The notes: generated by a model from the letters alone, not told the origin. A stretch of 64,000 nucleotides of DNA from Enterocloster bolteae (GCA_021772025.1 JAETNT010000001.1:62001-126000); one strand, 5' to 3'; positions 53,964-62,544 are shown, counted from the first letter of the stretch. Program-made: numbers and translations.

Positions 53964-54485
53964 ATGAAGATTGTGATGATTTTTGACCAGATTCAGTCCG
54001 GACTGGGAACCAAAGATGATACCATGGTGCCATTAACGGGAAAAAAGGAAGCCGTAGGACCGGCTATTATGATGCAGCCCTTTTTAAAGGATGTGGACGG
54101 CCATGTGATTGCCTGTCTATGCTGCGGAAACGGAACTTATCTGGCAAATCCGGACGAAGTCAGCAGAAAACTATGCGCTATGGTAAATAAGCTTCAGCCG
54201 GATGTGGTGATGTGCGGTCCTGCATTTAACTTTGCAGATTATGCCGCTATGAGCGCCAGGGTGGCCGTGGACATTAACGCCGCTACCAAGGCAAAAGCTT
54301 TTGCCGCTATGTCTGAAGAAAATGCGGATACTATCGCGGCTTATAAGGATAAAGTAGCGATTGTAAAGACTCCTAAAAAGGGTGGTCTGGGTTTAAATGA
54401 TTCATTAAAAAATATGTGCCGTATGGCAAAAGCACTGGCTGACGGCGCAGATATTCAAGGTTTAAAGAAAGAGACCTGTTTCTAA
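53964..54485 (+). CDS. Truncated GrdB-like protein (glycine/betaine reductase B-type N-terminal region)
   Basis: 173 residues from ATG 53964 (GGAGG ten bases upstream). The sequence resembles only the N-terminal part of GrdB: VGPAIMMQPFL, CLCCGNGTY, VVMCGPAFNFADYAAMSARVA and KTPKKGG. The C-terminal half with the selenocysteine UxxCxxK motif is absent, and the stop is TAA, so it is not a Sec codon read as stop. It may be a stand-alone derivative with a new role. It lies between the PTS and the amidase genes. Confidence 0.65.
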   Translation: MKIVMIFDQIQSGLGTKDDTMVPLTGKKEAVGPAIMMQPFLKDVDGHVIACLCCGNGTYLANPDEVSRKLCAMVNKLQPDVVMCGPAFNFADYAAMSARVAVDINAATKAKAFAAMSEENADTIAAYKDKVAIVKTPKKGGLGLNDSLKNMCRMAKALADGADIQGLKKETCF

Positions 54486-54534
54486 TACCCTTGGGGCCAA
54501 GAGCCTCAGGCAGAAAGACAAGGAGGAAAAACCT

Positions 54535-55491
54535 ATGTGGGGAATGATTGCAACTTGGCGCATGGCCGTAGAAGGCGTAACAAAGGGCGCTGAAATGTTA
54601 AAAGAAAACGGCAGTGCAGGAGATGCTATTGAAACAGCCATCCGGGAGGTAGAAGACTTTCCGTATTATAAGTCAGTAGGTTACGGCGGCCTGCCAAATG
54701 AGGAGATGGAGGTAGAGCTGGATGCGGCATTTATGGATGGGGATACCCTGGATATTGGCGCGGTTGCCGCTATTAAGGACTATGCGAATCCGGTTTCCAT
54801 TGCCAGGAGGCTGAGCCGGGAAAAGGTGAACAGTGTACTGGTAGGAGAGGGAGCGGAAAAGTTTGCCCATAAGGAAGGATTTGAGCGTAAAAACATGCTG
54901 ACCGACCGTGCCAAAGCCCATTACCGCAAGCGCGTGAAGGAGATGAAGGAGGAAGAACTAAAACCTTACTCCGGGCACGATACAGTAGGAATGGTATGTC
55001 TGGACAGCAGCGGGAAAGTGACCGCAGCCACCTCCACCAGCGGTTTATTTATGAAGAAAAAGGGCCGCGTAGGCGACTCACCTATTGCCGGATCCGGATT
55101 TTATGCAGACAGTAAATGGGGAGGCGCCAGCGCTACCGGTTTAGGCGAAGACTTGATGAAGGGCTGTATTTCCTATGAGATTGTCCGTTTAATGAGTGAG
55201 GGGATGCATCCCCAGGAGGCCTGTGAGACTGCGGTCAACAAGCTGGATAAGGAGCTTACAGAGCGGCGGGGAAAGGCCGGGGATTTGTCTCTTATTGCCA
55301 TGAATAACAAGGGGGAGTGGGGTGTTGCAACCAATATTGAGGGATTCTCTTTTGCAGTGGTAACAGAGAATCAGGCTCCTACCGTTTATCTGGTAACCAG
55401 AGGCCAGGATGGCCACTGCACCTTTGAGGTGGCTTCTGAGGAGTGGATGGAAAACTATATGAAGACCAGAATGGCTCCCATTGAAGAATAG
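54535..55491 (+). CDS. Aspartylglucosaminidase-family Ntn hydrolase
   Basis: 318 residues. The autoproteolytic nucleophile is Thr150 in GHDTVGMV, with upstream GGLPNEEMEVELDAAFMDGD (gly-rich site) and downstream GDSPIAGSGFYAD and ATGLGEDLMKG. The family (N4-beta-N-acetylglucosaminyl asparaginase, isoaspartyl peptidase, plant-type asparaginase) cleaves N-linked amides. The PTS and MupG neighbours favour GlcNAc-Asn-like substrates, which is inference. There is no signal peptide, so it is cytoplasmic. Confidence 0.9.
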   Translation: MWGMIATWRMAVEGVTKGAEMLKENGSAGDAIETAIREVEDFPYYKSVGYGGLPNEEMEVELDAAFMDGDTLDIGAVAAIKDYANPVSIARRLSREKVNSVLVGEGAEKFAHKEGFERKNMLTDRAKAHYRKRVKEMKEEELKPYSGHDTVGMVCLDSSGKVTAATSTSGLFMKKKGRVGDSPIAGSGFYADSKWGGASATGLGEDLMKGCISYEIVRLMSEGMHPQEACETAVNKLDKELTERRGKAGDLSLIAMNNKGEWGVATNIEGFSFAVVTENQAPTVYLVTRGQDGHCTFEVASEEWMENYMKTRMAPIEE

Positions 55492-55500
55492 GCGATAATT

Positions 55501-56640
55501 ATGGAAGAAAAAATTTTCAGAAAAATAGAAGAAATAAAAGAAGACATGCTGGATGCCATTATCCAGATGGTAAAGATCGACAGTGTGGAGGCCCCGGCGG
55601 AGCCGGATGCCCCCTATGGGCCGGGAGTAAAAAAGGCCCTTTTAAAGGCTTTGGAAATCAGTGAAAGGCTGGGATTCCGTACCGTTAATCTAGATAACCA
55701 GATAGGATACGCAGAGTTTGGCACGACGGAAGACGGACAGAAGGGAGACTACGCATGTGCCATTGGGCACGTGGATGTGGTGCCTACAGGAGACGGATGG
55801 AAACAGCCCCCCTTTAGCGGTTATATGGAAGACGGGGTAATTTACAGCAGAGGTATATTGGACAATAAAGGCCCTATTATGGCCTGCTTGTTTGGCCTTT
55901 ATGCGCTAAAAGAACTGGGCTTTTGTCCTGTCCGCCCAATCCGGATTATTTTTGGCTGTGATGAAGAGTCAGGCTTTGAAGATTTGACCTATTATCTGTC
56001 AAAAGAACCGGCTCCGGCTTATGGCTTTACCCCGGACTGCAAGTATCCGGTCGTTTATGCCGAGAGAGGCCGGGCGGTTATCCGGATATCCGGAAACAGG
56101 CAAGAGCTAGAGACGTTTTTTGCCTTTGTAACCCAATATTTTATCAGTGCCAAGAACAACGGCGACCGCCTGGGGATTGACTTTAAACATCCGGAATACG
56201 GCATTATGGAGATGCGTAATTATAAACTGGCTACGACTGCGGAGGGAACTCCTTACTTTGAGGCGGCTTTTAGCTATCCGGCAGGCCATAAGGTAGAGGA
56301 AATTTTGGAGAAGATTAAGGATAAAGCCGGGGATCTTTCTGTATCCCTGATCCACAATTATGATCCGGTTATTTTTGAGAAGAACAGTCCAATGGTAAAG
56401 GCCCTGCAGGCGGCTTACGAGAAGGTGACAGGCCTGGACGGAACTCCGGTAACTACCACTGGCGGAACCTATGCAAAGGCTATGCCGGGGATAGTTCCCT
56501 TTGGCCCCAGCTTCCCGGGACAAAAAGGCATTGGCCACAACCCCAATGAATGGATGACAGTAGAAGATTTGGTATCCAATGCAAAAATTTATGGGTTGGG
56601 GCTCTACAAGCTGGGCTTGCTTCCCCGGGGAGAGAAATAG
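55501..56640 (+). CDS. M20 family peptidase (PepV-like), second copy
   Basis: 379 residues, shorter than the PepV copy at 38876. Metal ligands: AIGHVDVVPTGDGW, YSRGILDNKGP, GCDEESGFEDL and GPSFPGQKGIGHNPNE. The lid domain is reduced. It starts 9 bp after the amidase stop, so it is translationally linked. It probably cleaves a dipeptide or amino-acid conjugate released by the pathway. Confidence 0.88.
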   Translation: MEEKIFRKIEEIKEDMLDAIIQMVKIDSVEAPAEPDAPYGPGVKKALLKALEISERLGFRTVNLDNQIGYAEFGTTEDGQKGDYACAIGHVDVVPTGDGWKQPPFSGYMEDGVIYSRGILDNKGPIMACLFGLYALKELGFCPVRPIRIIFGCDEESGFEDLTYYLSKEPAPAYGFTPDCKYPVVYAERGRAVIRISGNRQELETFFAFVTQYFISAKNNGDRLGIDFKHPEYGIMEMRNYKLATTAEGTPYFEAAFSYPAGHKVEEILEKIKDKAGDLSVSLIHNYDPVIFEKNSPMVKALQAAYEKVTGLDGTPVTTTGGTYAKAMPGIVPFGPSFPGQKGIGHNPNEWMTVEDLVSNAKIYGLGLYKLGLLPRGEK

Positions 56641-56650
56641 AATCGTAGTT

Positions 56651-56688
56651 ATTCAGCCATGCCTATATAAATTGCCGCATGGCTGAAT
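56651..56688. repeat. Hairpin between M20 and cutC
   Basis: ATTCAGCCATGC pairs with GCATGGCTGAAT (12 bp, loop 14). No T run; likely a processing or pause site. Confidence 0.55.
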
Positions 56689-56734
56689 GGTTACATAAAA
56701 TCGGGATTAACAAGAGAAAGGCAGGAAACGGATT

Positions 56735-57478
56735 ATGAAGCCAATAGTTGAAATATGCTGCGGAAGCTATTACGATGCCAGACAGGCGTTTCTGGGAGGG
56801 GCAGAGCGGATAGAGCTGAATACTGCTTTAATGCTGGGAGGCTTGACTCCTACCATATCCACCTTGGCCATGGTAAAAGAGGAAATGCCCGGGTTAAAGG
56901 TAGTAGCTATGGTTCGCCCAAGAGGAGCCGGATTCTGCTACTCGCCGGAAGACTTTAAGGTAATGGAAGCAGAGTGCCGGATGCTGGTAGACTATGGGGC
57001 TGACGGCATTGCTTTCGGCTGTTTAAAGGAGGACGCTTCCCTGGATCAGGACAAAATAAAACGTATGCTGGAGATTATTAAAGATAAGGGAAAGGAGGCA
57101 GTGTTCCACCGGGCGTTTGACTGTTCTTCAAACCCCTTCGAAACCACGGAACAGTTAATTGCTATGGGGGTGGATCGGATCCTGACCAGCGGTTTAAAGC
57201 CTAAGGCTATGGACGGCTGGGAGCTTTTAAAGGATTTGAATGGGCGTTATGGAAGCCGGATTCAGTTTCTTGCGGGCAGCGGCGTCAACGCGTCGAATGC
57301 CAGAACCCTTATGGATAAGACAGGACTGGATCAGGTTCACAGCTCTTGCAAGGATTGGCTTACCGATCCTACCACCGTTCAAAACGGCGTTTCTTACAGC
57401 ATTGCTGCAGGTGCCCAGGAGTTGTGCTATGATGTGGTTTCCGCCGATCTGGTAAGAAAACTGCTGGCCAGCGTATAG
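56735..57478 (+). CDS. cutC: CutC family TIM-barrel protein
   Basis: 247 residues. VEICCGSYYDARQAFLGGAERIEL and GLTPTISTLAM are the CutC start; MVRPRGAGFCYS and VFHRAFDCSSNP follow. The old copper-homeostasis label is weakly supported; the barrel is thought to be an enzyme of uncertain function. It follows the M20 gene in the same direction and may belong to the same pathway. Confidence 0.93.
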   Translation: MKPIVEICCGSYYDARQAFLGGAERIELNTALMLGGLTPTISTLAMVKEEMPGLKVVAMVRPRGAGFCYSPEDFKVMEAECRMLVDYGADGIAFGCLKEDASLDQDKIKRMLEIIKDKGKEAVFHRAFDCSSNPFETTEQLIAMGVDRILTSGLKPKAMDGWELLKDLNGRYGSRIQFLAGSGVNASNARTLMDKTGLDQVHSSCKDWLTDPTTVQNGVSYSIAAGAQELCYDVVSADLVRKLLASV

Positions 57479-57525
57479 GGTATGTTTGGACAGTTGGATC
57501 ATGATGAAAATCGAGGTTTAAAAAT

Positions 57526-58398
57526 ATGTTTGCCAAATATAAACATAACATAATGGTAAGAAGAGTGATTACAATCATCGCCGTAGTTGTGTCCGCCCTT
57601 TTGCAGACCTATGTCATCCAGGTGTTTATTCGCCCTTCCAATCTCCTTTCCAGCGGATTTACAGGGGTGGCGATCCTGATTGACAAAATTGCTTCTTTGT
57701 ACGGGAAGAGTTTTTCTACATCTCTGGGTATGCTGGTGTTAAATATTCCGGTAGCGATTCTCTGCAGCCGGAGCATTAGCGTGAGGTTTACTTTCTATTC
57801 CATGATACAAGTATTCTTGGCCAGCTTTTTTCTTAAGGTCTGCCATTTTGAAGCGTTGTTTGATGACTTAATGCTTAACGTGATTTTCGGAGGCTTTCTT
57901 TACGGCTTTTCTATTGCTGTGGCCTTGAGAGGCAACGCCTCTACCGGGGGCACGGACTTTATTGCCCTGTATGTGTCAAATAAGACGGGAAAATCTATTT
58001 GGGAATATGTATTTGCCGGAAACGTGGTCATCCTGTGCATTTTCGGATATATGTTCGGATGGCTGTACGCAGGCTACTCCATCCTGTTTCAGTTTATCTC
58101 TACCAAGACGATATCTGCCTTCCATCATCGGTATGAGAGGGTGACCTTGCAAATCACTACATCCAGGCCGGAAGCGCTGATGAACATATATGTGGCAAAA
58201 TACCGCCATGGAATTTCCTGTGTGGATGCCATAGGGGGTTACAGCCACAAAAAGATGGCGCTGCTTCATACGGTGGTTTCGTCCTATGAGGTGCCGGAGA
58301 TTGTTATGCTGCTGAGGGAGAAAGATCCCCATGTCATTATTAATATGTTTAGGACAGAAGATTTTTACGGAGGTTTTTATCGGGCGCCCATGGAGTGA
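57526..58398 (+). CDS. YitT family membrane protein
   Basis: 290 residues. Five or six membrane helices (about 15-190; FIRPSNLLSSGFTGVAIL, GNASTGGTDFIALY) are followed by a cytoplasmic DUF2179 domain (about 200-290; YRHGISCVDAIGGYSHKKMALLHTVVS). Function unknown, possibly a transporter. It lies 47 bp after cutC with GAGG before its ATG. Confidence 0.92.
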   Translation: MFAKYKHNIMVRRVITIIAVVVSALLQTYVIQVFIRPSNLLSSGFTGVAILIDKIASLYGKSFSTSLGMLVLNIPVAILCSRSISVRFTFYSMIQVFLASFFLKVCHFEALFDDLMLNVIFGGFLYGFSIAVALRGNASTGGTDFIALYVSNKTGKSIWEYVFAGNVVILCIFGYMFGWLYAGYSILFQFISTKTISAFHHRYERVTLQITTSRPEALMNIYVAKYRHGISCVDAIGGYSHKKMALLHTVVSSYEVPEIVMLLREKDPHVIINMFRTEDFYGGFYRAPME

Positions 58399-58435
58399 AA
58401 AATTCGGCTTTTTCAGGAAAATCCCGGTAAAAACA

Positions 58436-58520
58436 TTGACTTTCTCAGCAAAAAGAAGTAAAAGTAAATATGATTAATCGGCAGAGGCCGGTTCCGGTAA
58501 TGGTTACCGGGCCGGCCTTG
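58436..58520 (+). promoter_or_regulatory. murC upstream region: weak promoter and GC hairpin
   Basis: TTGACT (58436-58441), 17-nt spacer, TAAAAG (58459-58464, poor -10). Then AGGCCGG/CCGGCCT and CGGTAA/TTACCG arms make a long hairpin (about 58485-58520) without a T run. Confidence 0.4.
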
Positions 58521-58588
58521 CTGTCAAAGAGGGTTTTTACCCCATACAAGTAAAATAGGAAAAAAATTAGATAAGGATGGAAATTACC

Positions 58589-59968
58589 ATGTATCAGATC
58601 GACTTTCATAAGCCTCAGGCAGTTCATTTTATAGGAATCGGCGGTATTAGTATGAGCGGCCTTGCAGAAATTTTATTGGAGGAGGGTTTCCGGGTGTCCG
58701 GCTCAGATGCCCAGAAGAGCCCTCTTACGGAGCATTTAGAGCAGAAGGGTGCCAGAATTTTTATCGGACAGAGGGCCTCCAATATTCTGGAGGGGACGGA
58801 GGTAGTGATCTATACAGCCGCCATCCATCAGGATAATCCGGAGTTTATGGAAGCTGAAAGACGGCAGATCCCCATGCTTTCCAGGGCAGAGCTTTTAGGA
58901 GAAATGATGCATAACTACCGTCAGGCGGTTGCGGTTGCCGGAACTCATGGAAAGACCACCACTACCTCTATGATAACAGAGATTTTGCTGGCCGCAGGGA
59001 CCGATCCCACCGTTTCCGTAGGCGGTATGCTGGACTCTATACATGGAAATATCCGGATCGGGAGCTCTGATCTATTTGTGACAGAAGCCTGTGAATATAC
59101 CAACAGCTTTCTCTCTTTTTTTCCCACTGTGGAGATTATTTTAAATATTGAGGCGGATCATCTGGATTTCTTTAAAGATTTAAATGACATCCGCAGTTCC
59201 TTCCGGCGGTTTGCCGGGAAGCTGCCTGAGGACGGAGTTATGATCATTAACAGTGACATTAAAAATTACGAGGAGATTATCCAAAACCTTAATGCCAGGA
59301 TTATTACTTTTGGTAAACGTAAAGACAGCACTTATTGGGCAGAAAACATTACGTATGATGAATTTGCCAGACCATCCTATGATCTGATAAAAGAAGGAAA
59401 AAAGTTAAGCCATATCCATCTGGGAGTTGCGGGGGAGCACAATGTATATAACTCTTTGGCGGCTATTGGAGCCGGCCTTGAATTGGGAATTTCCCTGGAG
59501 TCCATAAAGAAAGGGCTGGCCGGATTTTCAGGGCCCCACCGTCGTTTTGAGAAAAAAGGGGAAATTCATGGACTCACGATTATTGACGACTACGCTCATC
59601 ATCCGCAAGAAATCCATGCAACCCTCACAGCGGCCAAAAATTATCCCCATAAACAATTGTGGTGTATATTCCAGCCTCATACTTATACCAGAACCAAGGC
59701 GCTGATGGATGATTTTGCTGCTGCTCTTTCCGAAGCGGATCAGGTAGTACTAGCGGACATTTACCCGGCTAGGGAGACGGATACTTTGGGGATCAGTTCT
59801 GCGGATCTTGCGGAAAAAATAGAGAAATTGGGAACCAGAGTTCACTATCTGCCTTCTTTTGACGAAATTGAAAATTTTCTTTTAGAAAATTGTGTCAACG
59901 GTGATTTGTTGATAACCATGGGTGCCGGAGATATTGTAAAAGTGGGAGAAAAGCTATTAGGGCAGTAG
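58589..59968 (+). CDS. murC: UDP-N-acetylmuramate--L-alanine ligase
   Basis: 459 residues; ATG 58589 (MYQIDFHKPQAVHFIGIGG) has AAGGATGG eight bases upstream and matches the usual start better than 58577. It has a Rossmann-like UDP-MurNAc domain (FIGIGGISMSGLAEILL), ATP site VAGTHGKTTTT, ADHLDFF and GPHRRFEKKG, and C-terminal DDYAHHPQE. It adds L-Ala in peptidoglycan precursor synthesis. Confidence 0.98.
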   Translation: MYQIDFHKPQAVHFIGIGGISMSGLAEILLEEGFRVSGSDAQKSPLTEHLEQKGARIFIGQRASNILEGTEVVIYTAAIHQDNPEFMEAERRQIPMLSRAELLGEMMHNYRQAVAVAGTHGKTTTTSMITEILLAAGTDPTVSVGGMLDSIHGNIRIGSSDLFVTEACEYTNSFLSFFPTVEIILNIEADHLDFFKDLNDIRSSFRRFAGKLPEDGVMIINSDIKNYEEIIQNLNARIITFGKRKDSTYWAENITYDEFARPSYDLIKEGKKLSHIHLGVAGEHNVYNSLAAIGAGLELGISLESIKKGLAGFSGPHRRFEKKGEIHGLTIIDDYAHHPQEIHATLTAAKNYPHKQLWCIFQPHTYTRTKALMDDFAAALSEADQVVLADIYPARETDTLGISSADLAEKIEKLGTRVHYLPSFDEIENFLLENCVNGDLLITMGAGDIVKVGEKLLGQ

Positions 59969-59986
59969 TTATCCACATTATCCACA
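59969..59986 (+). promoter_or_regulatory. Two abutting DnaA boxes
   Basis: TTATCCACA at 59969-59977 and 59978-59986, both perfect consensus and on the same strand. Confidence 0.8.
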
Positions 59987-60124
59987 TAGTTTTCAACATT
60001 TTATGTAAAGAAACTATGTGGATTCTTTTATTTGCATAATAAAAATTCGGATAATCTTGGAAAGCCTGGATTTACAAGGAATTCGACAAGTTTCGATATA
60101 TTCCCCGAAGATTCTTCGAAATAC

Positions 60125-60168
60125 TTATCCACATTATCCACACTATCCACAATCCTCTCTGTGGAAAA
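60125..60168. promoter_or_regulatory. DnaA-box cluster
   Basis: TTATCCACA at 60125-60133 and 60134-60142, CTATCCACA at 60143-60151 (one mismatch), and the reverse-strand TTTTCCACA at 60160-60168 (one mismatch). The three forward boxes abut with 9-bp period. Confidence 0.8.
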
Positions 60169-60177
60169 CCCCACCCA

Positions 60178-60206
60178 TTTTCATTTTCTTTTTTTTATGA
60201 TATAAT
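60178..60206 (+). promoter_or_regulatory. dnaD operon promoter
   Basis: TTTTCA (60178-60183), 17-nt spacer, TATAAT (60201-60206), ten bases after the DnaA-box cluster. Confidence 0.65.
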
Positions 60207-60230
60207 GTGCACGAAAGCAATGAGCAGTGC

Positions 60231-60295
60231 AAAAAAGGCCAGGCAGGAATCTGCGTTGTGCTTGCACATAAGCAGATTCCTGCCTGGCCTTTTTT
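60231..60295. terminator. 24-bp perfect hairpin in the dnaD leader
   Basis: The left arm (60231-60254) begins AAAAAAGGCCAGGCAGG; the right arm (60272-60295) ends CCTGGCCTTTTTT; the 24 bp match exactly with a 17-nt loop. A/T runs at both ends make it a bidirectional terminator. It lies between the apparent promoter and dnaD. Confidence 0.85.
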
Positions 60296-60324
60296 ATAGG
60301 GCGAAGCCCGTGAGCTCTCTTGAG

Positions 60325-60373
60325 CAAAGCGAAAGAGAGCGGCACAGCAGAGCCAAAGCGAAAGAGAGCGGCA
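60325..60373 (+). repeat. 20-nt direct repeat, period 29, in the dnaD leader
   Basis: CAAAGCGAAAGAGAGCGGCA at 60325-60344 and again at 60354-60373. The first copy also pairs with GCTCTCTT at 60314-60321. Confidence 0.7.
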
Positions 60374-60415
60374 ACCCCCGTCCCCTCATCCCCCAAAAAG
60401 AAGGAGAAGCAGATT

Positions 60416-61525
60416 ATGGCATACCAGTTAACCCCACAGGCACTGCCGGAAGTTACAATTCTAACCAATGAGTTTATCGATAAATACATGGCGGCTGCCA
60501 ATGGCGAATATGTAAAAGTTTACTTATATCTTCTCCGCCACCAAAACGATTTGGTAGAGCTGGGGACCATTGCTGAAGCATTAAATCACACGGAGGCGGA
60601 CGTACGCCGAGCTCTGGCCTATTGGGAGAGAGTAGGAATTCTGTCTAAAGAGGAAGGAAGCTTTGCGGCAGATGCTCCTCCCCTTTATTCTGACTCTTAT
60701 CCGGAAAACAGCAGAGAGATTCAGGTTGCAGAAGAAAAGAATTTTTACGGTGCAGACAGGGCCTCAGCAAAGCTTGAAACGCCGCCCAAGCCGGAAGGGG
60801 CGGCAGGATATCCTCTGGATAACTTAAACCGATTAAACGGGGATGAAGCTTTTGCGGAACTTCTTTATATAGCACAGAAATATATGAATAAAGTTTTTAC
60901 TCAGAGAGAATGTCAAACCTTTGCCTATTTGTACGACGGTTTGCACATGGGAAAGGATCTGTTGGAATACCTGGTAGAATATTGTGCTCAGTTGGGACAT
61001 ACCAGCATCCGATATATAGAGACAGTGGCTCTAAGCTGGCATGAGAGGGGAATCCGCACTGCGGATGAAGCGAAACTTTCTGCCTCCGCTTATACGAAAG
61101 AAGCCTTTGCTGTGATGAAAGCCTTTGGGCTGACAGACCGCAGGCCGGGAGAGTCAGAAAGGCGGATTATGGAAAAATGGTTTCGGACCTGGGGATTTAG
61201 CAGGGAATTGGTAACCGAGGCCTGCAACCGGACGATTCAATCCGTCCACACCCCTAGTTTCCAATATGCAGATAAAATACTGGCGGTTTGGAAAGAGGAG
61301 AAGGTACATACTTTGGAGGATGTAAAGGCACTGGATGCAAAACGCAGAGAAGCTGTTTCCAAACAAGGAGAGGAGCAGAAAGAGGCAGATCAGTCCAGAC
61401 AGCGGAATATAGGGGGAGCAGGAGCGCACCCTCAGACCCGAAGAGCGCCCAATCAGTTTCACAATTTTAAGCAAAGGGATGTAGACTACGATGCCCTTAT
61501 TTTAGAACAGCTTCAAAAGAAATAG
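60416..61525 (+). CDS. DnaD/DnaB-type primosome protein
   Basis: 369 residues; ATG 60416 follows AAGGAG. The N-terminal winged-helix DnaD/DnaB-like domain (LTNEFIDKYMAAANGEYVKVY and EALNHTEADVRRALAYWE) is followed by a variable linker and two DDBH2 domains (EYLVEYCAQLGHTSIRYIET; VTEACNRTIQSVHTPSF), then a charged tail. It remodels origin DNA and recruits the helicase loader. It is followed by the DnaC-like gene, the usual partner. Confidence 0.88.
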   Translation: MAYQLTPQALPEVTILTNEFIDKYMAAANGEYVKVYLYLLRHQNDLVELGTIAEALNHTEADVRRALAYWERVGILSKEEGSFAADAPPLYSDSYPENSREIQVAEEKNFYGADRASAKLETPPKPEGAAGYPLDNLNRLNGDEAFAELLYIAQKYMNKVFTQRECQTFAYLYDGLHMGKDLLEYLVEYCAQLGHTSIRYIETVALSWHERGIRTADEAKLSASAYTKEAFAVMKAFGLTDRRPGESERRIMEKWFRTWGFSRELVTEACNRTIQSVHTPSFQYADKILAVWKEEKVHTLEDVKALDAKRREAVSKQGEEQKEADQSRQRNIGGAGAHPQTRRAPNQFHNFKQRDVDYDALILEQLQKK

Positions 61526-61554
61526 ACAGCAGGGCAGTAGAAAGAGGAGGAAAT

Positions 61555-62544
61555 ATGTCACTGAGTAATTCCCAATATAACGCCATTATGCGGGACTACG
61601 AAAGAACTCAGATGAATAACCGCCATAGTCAGGAACGGCGGGTAAAGGAGATTTATCAGAGGATTCCGGCTGTCCGGGAGATTGACAGTACGGTAGGATT
61701 AAAGGCGGTAGAACGGGCCAGACAGCTGCTGGAAGGCGATACTGCAGCCAGAGAACGGCTTAAGAGAGAGATTGCCGAGCTTGGAGAGCAGAGGACAGCT
61801 CTTCTCACAGCCTATGGTTATCCGGAGAATTATTTGGAAATGAGCTACGTTTGTCCAGACTGCAGGGATACAGGGTATATAGAAGGAAAAAAATGCCATT
61901 GCTTTAAACAGGCCCAGATGAAGCTTCTTTACGCTCAGTCCAACGTTGCTCAAATCATAAAAAAAGAAAATTTTTCTACCTTTTCCTACGAGTGCTTTGA
62001 TAATCGCCGGATTGTCCCGGAGGTGGGGATGACAACGGCTCAGTATATGAAGAAAGTGGCAGAGCAGTGTCTCCGGTTTGCCCGGGAACTGGGCAAAGAA
62101 GGAGGAAACATTCTGTTTACCGGAAATACCGGTGTAGGTAAGACGTTTTTGACGAATTGCATTGCCAAAGAAGCTATGGATTCCTACTACTCTGTTTTAT
62201 ATCTGTCTGCCAATGACCTGTTTGAGGTATTTTCAAAAAACCGTTTTGAATCCCATAGCGAGGAAGAAATTCGCGATACTTATCAATCCGTACTAGAGTG
62301 CGATTTGCTGATTATTGACGACCTGGGAACAGAGGTCAATAACAGTTTTACATCTTCTCAGCTTTTTTATTGCATTAACGACAGGCTGGCAGGCAGTCGT
62401 TCCACAATCATTTCCACCAATCTGTCTTTAAATATGCTGCGGGATAACTACACAGATCGGGTTACCTCACGGATTATCAGCGGTTACCAGATTATTCCTT
62501 TATATGGAGAAGATTTACGCAGGAGAAAGCTCCTTGGGGGTTGA
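61555..62544 (+). CDS. DnaC/DnaI-like helicase loader ATPase
   Basis: 329 residues with AGGAGG. An N-terminal helical region, a zinc-binding motif (CPDCRDTG...CHC at about 100-120) and a C-terminal AAA+ domain: Walker A GNTGVGKTF, Walker B LLIIDDLGTE, and arginine-finger region TDRVTSRI. It loads the replicative helicase DnaB with the DnaD protein. It could also be called DnaC; the zinc motif favours the Firmicutes DnaI type. Confidence 0.92.
   Translation: MSLSNSQYNAIMRDYERTQMNNRHSQERRVKEIYQRIPAVREIDSTVGLKAVERARQLLEGDTAARERLKREIAELGEQRTALLTAYGYPENYLEMSYVCPDCRDTGYIEGKKCHCFKQAQMKLLYAQSNVAQIIKKENFSTFSYECFDNRRIVPEVGMTTAQYMKKVAEQCLRFARELGKEGGNILFTGNTGVGKTFLTNCIAKEAMDSYYSVLYLSANDLFEVFSKNRFESHSEEEIRDTYQSVLECDLLIIDDLGTEVNNSFTSSQLFYCINDRLAGSRSTIISTNLSLNMLRDNYTDRVTSRIISGYQIIPLYGEDLRRRKLLGG

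Larger units (their letters stand above)
59969..60415 (+). promoter_or_regulatory. 447-bp control region between murC and dnaD with DnaA boxes
   Basis: Contains two tandem TTATCCACA boxes (59969-59986), a terminator-like hairpin overlapping the second (59980-59992 with 60011-60023), a second cluster of boxes (60125-60168), a promoter (60178-60206), a 24-bp-stem hairpin (60231-60295) and a 20-nt direct repeat (60325-60344, 60354-60373). No gene is seen. Confidence 0.75.

Noticed and set aside
54480-54490. Selenocysteine codon in the GrdB-like gene
   Set aside because: The stop is TAA, not TGA, and the frame does not continue into a UxxCxxK-type sequence.
59969-60206. Chromosomal origin of replication
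   Set aside because: DnaA boxes are clear, but dnaA/dnaN are absent and the boxes lie directly before a DnaD/DnaC-like operon, where regulatory clusters are known. No AT-rich unwinding element with adjacent repeats was convincing.
60231-60295. Mobile-element terminal repeat
   Set aside because: The 24-bp arms end in A6/T6 with a 17-nt loop, typical of a bidirectional terminator; no target-site duplication or transposase.
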